Shown piece by piece: positions 17,850 to 28,035 of a DNA stretch of 32,238 bases. Each line of letters opens with the position of its first letter. The first letter of the stretch is position 1. The notes under the pieces were generated by a model, which saw only the letters and a list, made by a program, of their open reading frames with translations, was not told the DNA's origin and searched no databases. The DNA is from Candidatus Bathyarchaeota archaeon (GTDB taxonomy: Archaea > Thermoproteota > Bathyarchaeia > Bathyarchaeales > Bathyarchaeaceae): contig JAUWZP010000014.1 of NCBI GenBank assembly GCA_030615265.1, positions 1 to 32,238 on the forward strand. The letters are read 5' to 3'. Made by a program: the position numbers and the translations under genes.

Positions 17850-17891
17850 GATACTTGTAATTAGTATCTTGTAACGTGTAACTGAGATACT
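17850..17891. promoter_or_regulatory. Three alternating GATACT half-sites upstream of the RHH gene
   Basis: GATACT (17850-17855), AGTATCT (17863-17869), AGATACT (17885-17891); successive copies are inverted. Confidence 0.6.
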
Positions 17892-18064
17892 TAAGTCTTT
17901 CGGCAATACACGCCAGCCTGACAATGAGGTGCAACAAGGGGGGGCCATCAGGCGGCCGAAGGTCTCATAACAGCATACGGGCTCTTGAAATGTTATTTCG
18001 AATCTTAATCTTGCTTTCTGTGAGTTTATATCGATTGACACATAAAGGTTAGTTTGGTGTCAAC

Positions 18065-18523
18065 ATGATGCTTAAAGTTGAAGATATTATGGTTGAAGAC
18101 GTCATCACTGTGGATTCCGATGTGCCAGTGATGGAAGCAGTGAAACTCATGAACGAGAACGAAATCGGCTGCCTAGTAGTTACCCGGCGAGGGAAAAACG
18201 TCGGAATAATCACTGAAAGAGACTTACTGAAGCGCATTATCGCAAAACTGAGAGACCCCACGAAAACCAAGGTTCGCCAGATAATGACCAAGCCTCTTAT
18301 AATTGGAGACCCCGACATGGATTTAGAAGACGCCACAAAGCTCATGTTTAGACGTAACATTAAGAAACTCCCAGTTATCGAAGGTGGAAACCTCGTGGGA
18401 CTGGTAAGTCTCACGGACATCGCGAGATTTCAGCCTCAGATGATGAAGATACTTAAGAGGTTGTCAGCTCAACAGGCACTACCGAAAAGGTTGCAGAAAG
18501 TCTTAGGCTATTATGTGGTTTAA
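18065..18523 (+). CDS. Tandem CBS-domain protein
   Basis: VEDIMVEDVITVDSDVPVMEAVKLMNENEIGCLVVTRRGKNVGIITERDLLKRI and a second CBS repeat. Confidence 0.92.
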   Translation: MMLKVEDIMVEDVITVDSDVPVMEAVKLMNENEIGCLVVTRRGKNVGIITERDLLKRIIAKLRDPTKTKVRQIMTKPLIIGDPDMDLEDATKLMFRRNIKKLPVIEGGNLVGLVSLTDIARFQPQMMKILKRLSAQQALPKRLQKVLGYYVV

Positions 18524-18567
18524 TCGACAGCCGTCAAAAGTAAGATAAACAAAGGAAAGTTTGCGCT

Positions 18568-18858
18568 TTATCTTTTCTTCATGCTTTTAATGAAATCATC
18601 GATTGGAATCGCCGCAAGACTTGTGATTTGAACAGTTCCTCTAGAACCCAGCTCCAACGAAACTCTGGAAATAGTCTTGTTGTCAGGCGCCTCCACAATG
18701 TTAACGAAATCGTAAGGTCCAAGCACAGCATATTGCGACAGAACCTTCGCGCCCAAGGCCTCAATCTCTTTATTCACTTCTTTAATCCTTTCCGGCCGAT
18801 CCTTCACAGTTTTCCTTCCCTCATCGGTAAGGGTAGAAAGAAGAACATATACAGGCAT
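18568..18858 (-). CDS. GYD-domain protein
   Basis: MPVYVLLSTLTDEGRKTVKDRPERIKEVNKEIEALGAKVLSQYAVLGPYDFVNIVEAPD. Confidence 0.88.
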   Translation of the reverse strand: MPVYVLLSTLTDEGRKTVKDRPERIKEVNKEIEALGAKVLSQYAVLGPYDFVNIVEAPDNKTISRVSLELGSRGTVQITSLAAIPIDDFIKSMKKR

Positions 18859-18975
18859 GTATCAACCTCCAGTATCAAGTACCTGCTTAAAGCATTTCTA
18901 TTTTTCGCAAGAACCAAACTTTATCTGCTCATCGAAAAGGTTTAGTTATACATTGCCTTCAAATGAATTCGAAGA

Positions 18976-19050
18976 GGGCCGGTAGTTCAGCTTGGTATGA
19001 ATGCCTGGCTTGCACCCAGGAGGCCGCGGGTTCAAATCCCGCCCGGTCCA
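18976..19050 (+). tRNA. tRNA-Ala (anticodon TGC)
   Basis: GGGCCGG/CCGGTCC acceptor stem with one G-T pair, CCTGG-CTTGCAC-CCAGG anticodon arm, GCGGGTTCAAATCCCGC T arm; no encoded CCA, no intron. Confidence 0.95.
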
Positions 19051-19153
19051 CAAAAAATCTTTTGGAAAACACTTTGAAATCTGCTCATTCAGTTGTGGCA
19101 ACTCTTATTTATTCCGTTACAATGTAGGCTTACGGTTAGTGTGGAACACAAAC

Positions 19154-20416
19154 TTGAGTACAGCTAAACGGACTTCGCTGGAAAAGTTTCGGTTGAAAAG
19201 GTCATTGGATACGCTGACTCGCAAAGAGGGAAGAGGCACCGAGTTGGTTTCACTTTATGTTCCGCCGGGACGCCAAGTAAGCGATGTTATAGCCACTCTT
19301 AAGCAGGAGCGTGGAACGGCTTCCAATATTAAGTCAGATGCTACGCGCAAGAATGTTCAGGATGCCATTACAAAGGTGATGCAGCGCCTGAGACTTTTCC
19401 GTAAGATACCTAAGAATGGTTTGGTCATCTTTTCAGGAGCAATTCCACAAAATGGGCCTGGAAGCGAACGCGTAGAAACCTATGTTATTGACCCTCCAGA
19501 ACCTATCAACATTTGGCTGTACCGATGTGACAACCGATTCCACACGGAGCATCTGCTTGACTTGATTAAGGAAAAGGAGACCTATGGCATTCTGGTTATC
19601 GATGCTACTGCATCCGCTCTTGCAACGCTTGAAGGTAATCGCCTGCAGGTTGTTGATGAAGTGACGTCAGGAGTGGCCGGTAAGCATAGAGCCGGGGGGC
19701 AATCAGCGCGAAGATTCGAGAGGCTAAGAGAAGCCCAACTTATAAGCTATTTTAAACGTGTTGGAGATCACGCTAACAAGGTTTTCTTGCCATTGCCTAA
19801 CTTGAAGGGCTTGATAATTGGGGGACCAGGGTTCACTAAGTTCGAGTTTGAGAAGGGAGATTTTCTCAATTACACTTTGAAAGACAAGGTCATAGAGACT
19901 ATTGACACGGCTTACGTAGGCGAAGAGGGGGTTCAGGAGATTGTGGATAAGGCTCCTGAAATCCTTCGGAAAGTTCGATACGTGGAAGAGAAGCGTATTG
20001 TGCAGGAGTTTCTTTATGAGATTGGACATGACACGGGTCTGGCTACGTATGGCGAGGAGGAAGTGAAGAGAGGCTTAAAGATGGGCGCGGTGAAGACCTT
20101 GTTGTTGTCAGAAGACTTGGACCTTGTTAGAGTAACGGTTAAATGTACCAGCTGCGGGGTTCAGAAGCAAGAAACTGTGAAGAGTCAAGCTCTCATCGGC
20201 TACAAGCAGAGCCTTGTCGGAAAGTCATGTTCCGAATGTAAAATGTCAACCTTAACTCTGGCAGAAACCAAGGAGATCATTGAGGACTTAGCCGAGTTAG
20301 CGGAGCAGGCTAGAGCAGAAGTTGAGGTTATATCCGGTCAAACTGAAGAAGGACAAATGTTAAAGAAATCTTTTGGCGGTATAGCCGCAGTTCTCCGCTT
20401 CAAACTTCAAAATTAG
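19154..20416 (+). CDS. prf1: Peptide chain release factor aRF1
   Basis: NIKS motif in GTASNIKSDATRKNVQ and GGQ in HRAGGQSARRFERLRE; likely TTG start at 19154 (GTG at 19139 alternative); the ORF-track start lies inside the tRNA. Confidence 0.93.
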   Translation: MSTAKRTSLEKFRLKRSLDTLTRKEGRGTELVSLYVPPGRQVSDVIATLKQERGTASNIKSDATRKNVQDAITKVMQRLRLFRKIPKNGLVIFSGAIPQNGPGSERVETYVIDPPEPINIWLYRCDNRFHTEHLLDLIKEKETYGILVIDATASALATLEGNRLQVVDEVTSGVAGKHRAGGQSARRFERLREAQLISYFKRVGDHANKVFLPLPNLKGLIIGGPGFTKFEFEKGDFLNYTLKDKVIETIDTAYVGEEGVQEIVDKAPEILRKVRYVEEKRIVQEFLYEIGHDTGLATYGEEEVKRGLKMGAVKTLLLSEDLDLVRVTVKCTSCGVQKQETVKSQALIGYKQSLVGKSCSECKMSTLTLAETKEIIEDLAELAEQARAEVEVISGQTEEGQMLKKSFGGIAAVLRFKLQN

Positions 20417-22869
20417 TATTCAGCAACAAATCTTATACTTGGATGGTCCCGTATCTCCTTGCCTTTTCCTTTTCGCGCTAAGATTTTCATCTGTTCTATT
20501 TTGCATGTTCCCATGATATCCTCTTGGGCCGCATCTAGAATGTCCGCGCTTTCGGTGGTTCCAGCATGAATGGTTACATTTTTGATAATGGTGTTTAACG
20601 GCTTCCTTCTTTCAGCTTTGTCTCTGCGAATCTCCTCGATTACCGCTATTGTTAAGTCTCCGTGTTTCTCAGCTTCTTCATCCATCATCTTCTTGTCAGC
20701 AACTGGCCACGGGGAAACATGAATGCTCCTGTGCTTCTTGTCTTCAGCATAGAGAGTCTGGTAAATCTCCTCGGTTGTATGCGGAATGACAGGCGCTAAC
20801 AGTTGGAGAATTCGATAGATGGCCACGTAAAGCGTGTGCTGAGCAGCTTTTCTCTTGGCCTCACCGTGGGTCTCTGGCTTGTAAAGCCTATGTTTTACGG
20901 CTTCAATGTAAGAGTCACAGAAAGTATGCCAGGTAAAGTTGCGAATCTCTTCGGTTGCAATGTTGAACTGACATGTTTCCAGAGCCGACGTAGCTTTCTC
21001 AATGACCTTTGCCAGCTTGCTCAGCAGCCACTTGTCTAAAAGCTCCAGCTTCACTGTTTCAGTTGAGCTATAATCCTGTAGGTGTTGGCTGGCAAACCTA
21101 GCTGCATTCCAGAGCTTTATGAGAAACCTCCATCCATACTCCACATCGGCCCATCTGAAAGGAATGTCCGAGCCAGTAGTTCCCCCGCTTGCTACCCACT
21201 GGCGGGCTGCGTCTGCCCCGTACTTGCCGAAAACCTCTGGTGTTGATATGTAGTTGCCAAGTGACTTGCTCATCTTTCTCCCGTCGCTTCCCAGAACCAT
21301 ACCATTGATAAGGCAACTTTTGTAGGGCTTCTCGTTGAACAGAGCTAAGTGACGAACCATAAGGTAGTAAGCCCAAGTGCGGATGATGTCAATCCCCGAA
21401 GGATGAATGTCAGCAGGGAAAAGTCGCTGCCTCCAATCTTTTCTATCAGGCCATCCAGCATGCACTGCGCATGATATAGAGGAGTCAAACCACGTATCAA
21501 GAACGTCTCTTTCAGGCGTAAACTCTTTAGACCCGCATTTTGGGCAGCTTTCAATCTTTGGAGGCTCGATTCTCGGGTCGATAGGCGGCCAATCAGGCTC
21601 AGCGAGCACGGTTGCCTTGCATTGTTTGCAGTACCAAATGGGAATAGGCGTTGCGAAGACTCTTTGCCGTGAGATCACCCAGTCCCAATCAAGCGATTTC
21701 GCCCAGTCTATCAGTCGTGCCCGCATGTGATCGGGATACCAAGCGATCTCCCAAGCGTTTTTCTCCACGTCCTCGGTTAGTTTACGGGTCTTCATAAACC
21801 ATTGTTTCTGCTCTAAGATTTCAATTGGAGTCTTACATCTGCTGCAAACTCCAACTTCCTGCCTTAGAGGCTCTGTCTTTTCCAGAAGCCCCTCCTCCTC
21901 CAAGTCTTTTGCCATAGCCTTTTTTGCTTCAGCAGCCGTCATCCCAGCGTATTTTCCAACGTTTTGATTCATTCTCCCCTTTTCGTCGATGCACATCATG
22001 ACGGGTAAACCGTGCTTAGCTACGCTTTTAACGTCGGCTTTGTCGCCGTACGTGCATATCATGACCACGCCTGTGCCGAACTCTGGGTCAACCATCTCTT
22101 CAGCAATAATCTTCACTTTGCGTTTGGCGATTGGCACATTGATTTCTTTTCCAATGTACTGTTTATAGCGGTCGTCGTTCGGGTTAACCGCCACCGTGAC
22201 ACAGGCTGGTAAAAGCTCTGGGCGAGTGGTTGCGACGGTTAAGTGGCCTTTATGTTCCAGCGGGAATCTGATGAAATGAAGGGTGCCTTCTTTAGTCTCG
22301 TGTTCAACTTCAGCGTCTGCGATGGCGGTTTCGCATCTGGGACACCAGTTAACTGGATGAGTTCCACGGTAGATGAATCCTTTCTTGTAAAGAAGAATAA
22401 ACGAGAGCTGGGTTCTTCTCCAGTAGTCAGGGTTCATCGTCTTGTATTCGGTTGTCCAATCTATGGAACATCCGAGCCGTTTGATCGCTGTTTTCATTAT
22501 CGCTATGTATTTTTCAACAAATTGCTCGCAGAGTTTCCGAAATTTATCAGGCGGCAAATCTGTCTTGCTAATACCGTAGTGTTCCTCAGTTTCCACTTCA
22601 GTTGGCAAACCGTGGCAATCCCATCCTTGAGGAAAGTGAACATTGTAGCCACGCATGCGTTTGTAGCGGGCAACTATGTCGAAGTAGGTCCAGTTAAGCA
22701 CGTTTCCCATGTGGAAGTTGCCTGAGGGATAAGGCGGCGGCGTGTCGATGGCGTAAGTTGGGCGTTTCCTGTCTTCCCAATCAAAATGATAGATGCCCAT
22801 CTCTTCCCATTTCTTCTGCCATTCCTCTTCAATCTTAAGGATGTCACCTCGCTTGGAAAGAACCTTCAT
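20413..22869 (-). CDS. valS: Valyl-tRNA synthetase
   Basis: Class I signature TPPPYPSGNFHMGN, FPQGWDCHGLPTE, NWCPRCETAIADAEVE, GRKMSKSLGN. Confidence 0.87.
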   Translation of the reverse strand: MKVLSKRGDILKIEEEWQKKWEEMGIYHFDWEDRKRPTYAIDTPPPYPSGNFHMGNVLNWTYFDIVARYKRMRGYNVHFPQGWDCHGLPTEVETEEHYGISKTDLPPDKFRKLCEQFVEKYIAIMKTAIKRLGCSIDWTTEYKTMNPDYWRRTQLSFILLYKKGFIYRGTHPVNWCPRCETAIADAEVEHETKEGTLHFIRFPLEHKGHLTVATTRPELLPACVTVAVNPNDDRYKQYIGKEINVPIAKRKVKIIAEEMVDPEFGTGVVMICTYGDKADVKSVAKHGLPVMMCIDEKGRMNQNVGKYAGMTAAEAKKAMAKDLEEEGLLEKTEPLRQEVGVCSRCKTPIEILEQKQWFMKTRKLTEDVEKNAWEIAWYPDHMRARLIDWAKSLDWDWVISRQRVFATPIPIWYCKQCKATVLAEPDWPPIDPRIEPPKIESCPKCGSKEFTPERDVLDTWFDSSISCAVHAGWPDRKDWRQRLFPADIHPSGIDIIRTWAYYLMVRHLALFNEKPYKSCLINGMVLGSDGRKMSKSLGNYISTPEVFGKYGADAARQWVASGGTTGSDIPFRWADVEYGWRFLIKLWNAARFASQHLQDYSSTETVKLELLDKWLLSKLAKVIEKATSALETCQFNIATEEIRNFTWHTFCDSYIEAVKHRLYKPETHGEAKRKAAQHTLYVAIYRILQLLAPVIPHTTEEIYQTLYAEDKKHRSIHVSPWPVADKKMMDEEAEKHGDLTIAVIEEIRRDKAERRKPLNTIIKNVTIHAGTTESADILDAAQEDIMGTCKIEQMKILARKGKGKEIRDHPSIRFVAEY

Positions 22870-22925
22870 TTGTCATTTCCCCTCGTTAAACACGATTAAA
22901 CTTAGAGATTAGATGGACAGAATAA

Positions 22926-23774
22926 TTAATGTTTAGGTGCCTTAAAGAATTCGTCCAAGCCTCTCACACTTTTCTTCACCGCAAGCGTTTGAATTCTTTC
23001 GCTTATGTTTAGGCGCATTCCATCTTTGGCTGCTATTGTTGGGATACCTGTTTTTCGCTGGATGAACTCAGCTTCGCTAGCTGGTCCTTTAAATATCATT
23101 TTCATGCCAAAATGTGTAAGCACCGCCATCTCTGGACTTACCTCCTCTACGATCTTAACGGCATCCTCGGTGGTCATGTGTCCCTTCCATGGACTTCCAG
23201 CTGGTCGCATGGCGCAGAGCAGTAGGAGCCTAACGTTTTTGTATGGTTTTCCAATTCCCTTGAAGTATTCGGTGTCTGAAGTGTAAGCAATGTCGCCTGC
23301 ATCTGCTGTTTCGAAGCGAAACCCAACTGTGCTCGGGTCTGAATGCTTAGCCTTAGCTGCGGTTATTTTTAGGTCACCTAGGTTAAATGAAACGTCAGGT
23401 TCTGCATCTACAACCATTTGGGGCATGGTTTGGTGGTACTTTGATAAACATGGCTCACAGTTTTCGTTGCCCTTTAACACGCTGTGGGCAGCAGCTAAGA
23501 CGCCTCTTTTCTGGGTCATGCCCCGGGTCATGGCTTCTATGAGAACTCCAGCGTCGTTGCAGTGGTCAGGGTGACAGTGCGAAACGAGCACGCCAGTTAT
23601 TTTCTGCGGGTTTAATCCAGCCTCTAACGAATAGACGAGTGCGCCTGGACCGGGGTCGAGGTGTACGTTAAAGTTTTTGGATAACAATCGTATTCCGCCT
23701 GTTCGGCGTTTCTGAGTGATTGTAGCGAATCTTCCCCCGCCTGTTCCCAAGAAGACGAGTTCAATTTCTGTCAT
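22926..23774 (-). CDS. MBL-fold metal-dependent hydrolase (RNase Z-like superfamily)
   Basis: LGTGGGRFATITQKRRTGG, SHCHPDHCNDAG, TSDTEYF, LTHFGMKM. Confidence 0.85.
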   Translation of the reverse strand: MTEIELVFLGTGGGRFATITQKRRTGGIRLLSKNFNVHLDPGPGALVYSLEAGLNPQKITGVLVSHCHPDHCNDAGVLIEAMTRGMTQKRGVLAAAHSVLKGNENCEPCLSKYHQTMPQMVVDAEPDVSFNLGDLKITAAKAKHSDPSTVGFRFETADAGDIAYTSDTEYFKGIGKPYKNVRLLLLCAMRPAGSPWKGHMTTEDAVKIVEEVSPEMAVLTHFGMKMIFKGPASEAEFIQRKTGIPTIAAKDGMRLNISERIQTLAVKKSVRGLDEFFKAPKH

Positions 23775-23888
23775 AGGGCTTTCCGTCCAAGAGACATTTT
23801 GGCGAAATTGCTAATGTATTTTCCGCTATTTTGGAGGGAGAATTTATTATTTGTATGCTTGTACAGTATGCATTGTGTGGTCTTTGGG

Positions 23889-24563
23889 ATGAGGCTTGTG
23901 CTTCGTATAGGCGGCTCGGTTGTGGCTTCTCCGTTTAATCCAGCTTTGTTAAGTGGTTACGCTGACTTGTTGATTAAGTTGAAGCGGGAAGGGCACGTAG
24001 TGACGGCGGTTGTAGGCGGCGGCTCCTTGGCAAGAGAAATGATTGGAGTGGCTAAGGAGATGGGTTTGGAAGAGCCAGAACAAGACGAAGCTGCAATTTC
24101 GGTTTCGCGTTTGGTTGCTCAACTTCTCCTCATGAAACTTGGTGGAGAAGGGGCTGGGAAGGTTCCATTGTCTATCGAAGAAGCTGCTGACTCGTTGAAG
24201 GACGGTAAGGTTGTGGTTATGGGTGGTTTAAAGCCTGGGATGACAACCGATGCAGTAGCTGCAATGTTAGCTGAGCGAATAGACGCCGATTTGCTTGTTA
24301 AGGCTACAGATCAAGAGGGCGTATACACAAGAGATCCGAGGAAACATACTGATGCCAGAAAGCTTGATGTACTAAGCTATGATGATCTAACGCGGTTTTT
24401 CGACAAGGAGAAGCATGAAGCTGGGATTCACCAGATTTTAGACCCTGAAGCCGTACGCATCCTGAAAAGGAGAAAGACGAGAACCGTAGTGCTTAACGGA
24501 TTTAACCCAGACAATGTGTTTTTGGCTGTGAAGGACGAAAAAATTGGAACCCTAATTGAATAA
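23889..24563 (+). CDS. pyrH: Uridylate kinase (archaeal type)
   Basis: MRLVLRIGGSVVASPFN, VVGGGSLAREMI, DADLLVKATDQEGVYTRDPRKH; ATG at 23889 preferred to the 23799 start. Confidence 0.87.
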   Translation: MRLVLRIGGSVVASPFNPALLSGYADLLIKLKREGHVVTAVVGGGSLAREMIGVAKEMGLEEPEQDEAAISVSRLVAQLLLMKLGGEGAGKVPLSIEEAADSLKDGKVVVMGGLKPGMTTDAVAAMLAERIDADLLVKATDQEGVYTRDPRKHTDARKLDVLSYDDLTRFFDKEKHEAGIHQILDPEAVRILKRRKTRTVVLNGFNPDNVFLAVKDEKIGTLIE

Positions 24564-24688
24564 ATGAAGAAAATCTGTCAACGAAGTTCTCCAAGTTGCC
24601 TAATTGGTACAAATAGAAATGACCGCAAAATTGAGGCAAACGGTTAGGAATATTTCTGTTTGGGATATATGCAAACCATGAAAATAAG

Positions 24689-27001
24689 GTGTATATTAAG
24701 ATTAGAGATTGTATTTTGTTGAAAGCCAGTACGCAAACCATTCTCTTATCGGTGTTGAAGTTGGAAGAGGAAAAACCAAAAGAAAACTATTTCGGAGACG
24801 ACACCGAGGTCATTCGGGGCAAGAAATGGAACTGGAAAACATTCAAAACCACAGGGGACTATCCGGTTTCCCCCAATCTTCTCGACTGGGTAATCGGACA
24901 GGAAAGAGCGCTCGACGAATGTTACCTTGGCCTCGAAGAATGGGTGCATAAACTTAAGTATTTACAGAAAGAAAAATGGTACGAAGCATGGAAAGACCAA
25001 GACAAGGAAAAGCCAACTACAACAAAGCAGGTTCCCCCAGGCCCATACCTTCTGTTGCTTGGAGACCCGGGAACAGGAAAGTCTCTTATTGGAAGAGCCT
25101 TAGCGGCGCACTTAACTGAGCTATATAAAAAGCATAAGATTCAGCTTCACGATGTCGTCTGCTGGCCTAACGACGTTACACCTAGTGAACCCAAAATCTC
25201 CTGTCATCCACCTGGAGAAGCTAAAAAGATAATCTTCAAGCAAAAGTTGAAAGAAGCTAAGAAACTGTTTCTAGTGAGAATAGGAATGAAATTTGTGACT
25301 TACCTGCTAATAGTAATCGCTGCGATCTTCTTGTTTGCAGGCTTTTTCTATTTATGGCAACAGAAAGTTCGTTGGGATTCAAACGAGATAATTATAACCG
25401 GCGAGGCATTACAGGCTTCATATAAAGGCGATTTTTTCAAATACATACTGGATTCCTTTGTCACCATTGGAGTCACAACTTTCCTCCCCGCAGGAACTTT
25501 GCTGATGTTTCTAATCCTAGTGAATATCATCGGACGCTTTGGAATGATTTCGGGAGCCAAGGGAATCGGCGGAGCCAAAGCCAGCAACGTGCCAAAGTTG
25601 ATAGTCGACAACTCAAAGAAGGTTGCGCCCTTCGTAGACGCTACAGGTCACGGTTCTGCCCAGCTTTTCGGAAGTATAGCATGGGATCCACTACAAACCG
25701 GCGGACTTGGCACGCCCGAACATCAAAGAGTATCAGCAGGTGACGTCCATCGAGCACATATGGGAATTCTCTTCATAGATGAGGTTAAAAACTTGAACTC
25801 GAGTGGAGCCGTTACGTTACTCACGGTTTTGGAGGACGGCCAGCTGCCCATTACTTTGAGAAGCCGTTGGGACCAGGGTGCAACAGCTGCTATGGCTGTG
25901 GCGACAGAACCTGTGCCTTGCATGTGTTTCCTCGTAGGTGCTGGAAACTTTGACTCTATCAGCCAGATCCATCCTGCATTGATGGACAGAATATATGGTT
26001 ATGGCAAAGTTGTCCGCATGAACAATGACATGCCGAACAATTTGGAAAACCGTCATAAATATGTTCAATTCATCGCGCAAGAAGCGAAACGTTTCCACCT
26101 TGATCCGTTCAGTCGCGGAGCGTGCATGGAGATACTCGATGAAGGACGAAGAAGGAGCAACAAACGAGACGCGTTAACCACCAAGTTTCGGCCCTTGATA
26201 GCTATTGTTAAGACTGCAGCCACTTTAGCGATGAACGAAGGCTCGCAAGTTGTTGAGGGAAAACATGTCAAAGAAGCCATAGACAAACACTGCAAGACTA
26301 TTCAAAAACAGATTCTGGAACATTACGTCAGCGAAAGGGGGCAACTCTTGGAAATCAATCCTGAAGGAGTGAGGCTTGGACAGATTTACGGATTAGCCAT
26401 TATTACCGACCCTTATAGTAACGAGGCGACGGGAAACGTTCTGACAGTTAAAGGCTTTCTAGAAAAACGTAATGAGCGATCAGGAACTCCCCTGAAAGGA
26501 TATTACAAGGTAACTGGAACAGCCAAAAGCGGAAAAGAGAGAATAATCGCTGACAGCGTAGACAAGGTCAGAAGCGTCATCTTGCAGAAATACGGCATGG
26601 ACATCGCCCAAGACTATTTCACCCACATAGACTTTGCTCAAGCGTATGGAGTTGACGGTCCAAGCGCAGGCGTAACCATGGCAATTCTCCTTTGTTCGCT
26701 GATTGAAGGGAAGCCTATCAAACAAGACGTGGCTGTAACTGGAGAAATCAACGTGGGAGTAGGCGGTGTAATACAAGTCACTGCTGTCGGCGGTTTACAT
26801 GAGAAGATTAAGGCAGCAGAGATGTGGGGCTTCAAAAAGGTAATTATTCCTGCCAAAAACTACAAGCATTCGATAGATACCAGAGACTACGATATAGAAG
26901 TGGTTCCAGGCGAAACATTAGAGGACTACCTGAAAGAATGTCTCGTTCATAACGAGTTGGAGCATCTGTACCCAAACAAGTTTCGCCACACGAAAAGCTA
27001 A
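24689..27001 (+). CDS. lonB: Archaeal membrane-bound Lon protease (LonB)
   Basis: Walker A GDPGTGKSL, two TM helices inserted after Walker A, Walker B GILFIDEV, Ser protease motif DGPSAGVTMAILLCSL and the TGEI/K region; true start may be the TTG near 24754. Confidence 0.93.
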   Translation: MYIKIRDCILLKASTQTILLSVLKLEEEKPKENYFGDDTEVIRGKKWNWKTFKTTGDYPVSPNLLDWVIGQERALDECYLGLEEWVHKLKYLQKEKWYEAWKDQDKEKPTTTKQVPPGPYLLLLGDPGTGKSLIGRALAAHLTELYKKHKIQLHDVVCWPNDVTPSEPKISCHPPGEAKKIIFKQKLKEAKKLFLVRIGMKFVTYLLIVIAAIFLFAGFFYLWQQKVRWDSNEIIITGEALQASYKGDFFKYILDSFVTIGVTTFLPAGTLLMFLILVNIIGRFGMISGAKGIGGAKASNVPKLIVDNSKKVAPFVDATGHGSAQLFGSIAWDPLQTGGLGTPEHQRVSAGDVHRAHMGILFIDEVKNLNSSGAVTLLTVLEDGQLPITLRSRWDQGATAAMAVATEPVPCMCFLVGAGNFDSISQIHPALMDRIYGYGKVVRMNNDMPNNLENRHKYVQFIAQEAKRFHLDPFSRGACMEILDEGRRRSNKRDALTTKFRPLIAIVKTAATLAMNEGSQVVEGKHVKEAIDKHCKTIQKQILEHYVSERGQLLEINPEGVRLGQIYGLAIITDPYSNEATGNVLTVKGFLEKRNERSGTPLKGYYKVTGTAKSGKERIIADSVDKVRSVILQKYGMDIAQDYFTHIDFAQAYGVDGPSAGVTMAILLCSLIEGKPIKQDVAVTGEINVGVGGVIQVTAVGGLHEKIKAAEMWGFKKVIIPAKNYKHSIDTRDYDIEVVPGETLEDYLKECLVHNELEHLYPNKFRHTKS

Positions 27002-28035
27002 ATTAGTCTTCTCTGTTTTTCAGTTGAAACAAGATTTGAAAGCCTAACGCCTACTAGCCTCACTTTTCTGTCATGTCGAAGAAATTCTTGGATTAGTTCG
27101 CGTGCGGTTTTCTGAATGTCACGAAGTCGGTCGGTTGGAAACGGTAGAGTCTTGCCGTGAGTGTGCGTTTCAAAGTTTTCGTATCGGATCTTCACCGTGA
27201 CCGTTTTGCAGGTAAAATTTGACTCTACGAGTTGTTTATGCACATCTTCTGCGAGGGCATCTAAAGTTTCAAGTATATGGTTGACATCGGAAGTATCTTC
27301 TTCAAAGGTTGTGTCTCTGCCCATCGATTTGACTTCCCATCGCTCTTGAACCTCGCTTTTGTCAATTCCATGCGCCGAAAGATATATCTGGGTGCCCCAG
27401 ACGCCGAACTTCTCAGCAAGCACAGATGGATCATAGTTGGCAAGGTCGCCAATCGTTTCTATGCCTATTGCGTTGAGTTTTTGAGCGGTTTTCTTGCCCA
27501 CCCAAAGTAGCTTATTAACTGGCAACGGCGCAAGAAAGGCTTCTACGTCTTTTTCTTCAACCAAGGTTAAGCCATTTGGCTTCTTAAAGTCGCTTGCAAT
27601 CTTCGCCATAAGCTTGTTGGGTCCAACGCCGATGGAACAGGTCAGCTCTTCCTTCCTGTAGACCTCCTGCTTAATCCTTTGTGCCAGTCGCTTGGCGCCT
27701 TCATAATCCTTGACTTTAGTGCTTACGTCTAAGAAGGCTTCGTCTATGCCCCACTGTTCAAACTTGTCCACATATTTGCGTAGAATCTTCATGATTTTGG
27801 AAGAGACTTCCGTGTAAAGCTTGTGATTAACTGGCAAGTAAACTGCGTGGGGACAATGTTTCCATGCTCTTGAGATGGGCATGCCTGACCGTATGCCGTA
27901 TTCTCTGGCTTCATAGTTGCAAGTGCTGACAACGCCCCGTCCTTTGCCTTCTTTTGGATCGGCTCCCACAACAACTGGCTTCTCCTTGTATTCTGGATGC
28001 TCCCGCGTTTCAACAGCCGTGAAAAAATGGTCCAT
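26998..28035 (-). CDS. dinB: DNA polymerase IV (Y-family); true N-terminus extends upstream of this ATG
   Basis: MDHFFTAVETREHPEYKEKPVVVG, CNYEAREYGIRSGMP, QWGIDEAFLDVS, CSIGVGPNKLMAKIASDFKKPNG. Upstream in-frame codons give RIIFHVD, completing FHVDMDHFF. Confidence 0.92.
   Translation of the reverse strand: MDHFFTAVETREHPEYKEKPVVVGADPKEGKGRGVVSTCNYEAREYGIRSGMPISRAWKHCPHAVYLPVNHKLYTEVSSKIMKILRKYVDKFEQWGIDEAFLDVSTKVKDYEGAKRLAQRIKQEVYRKEELTCSIGVGPNKLMAKIASDFKKPNGLTLVEEKDVEAFLAPLPVNKLLWVGKKTAQKLNAIGIETIGDLANYDPSVLAEKFGVWGTQIYLSAHGIDKSEVQERWEVKSMGRDTTFEEDTSDVNHILETLDALAEDVHKQLVESNFTCKTVTVKIRYENFETHTHGKTLPFPTDRLRDIQKTARELIQEFLRHDRKVRLVGVRLSNLVSTEKQRRLI

Noticed and set aside
17838-18041. N-terminal 68-residue extension of the RHH ORF
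   Set aside because: Cys/Pro-rich non-conserved-looking sequence that covers the operator-like GATACT array; ATG at 17835-17837 fits better.
19001-19138. N-terminal extension of the aRF1 ORF
   Set aside because: Overlaps the tRNA-Ala gene; aRF1 homology begins near 19154.
22243-22725. 160-aa plus-strand ORF antisense to valS
   Set aside because: valS frame has strong motifs; the antisense ORF has no recognisable features.
20413-22869. HMGN in place of HIGH in ValRS as a novel feature
   Set aside because: Class I signature variants of this kind are known; the protein otherwise looks normal.
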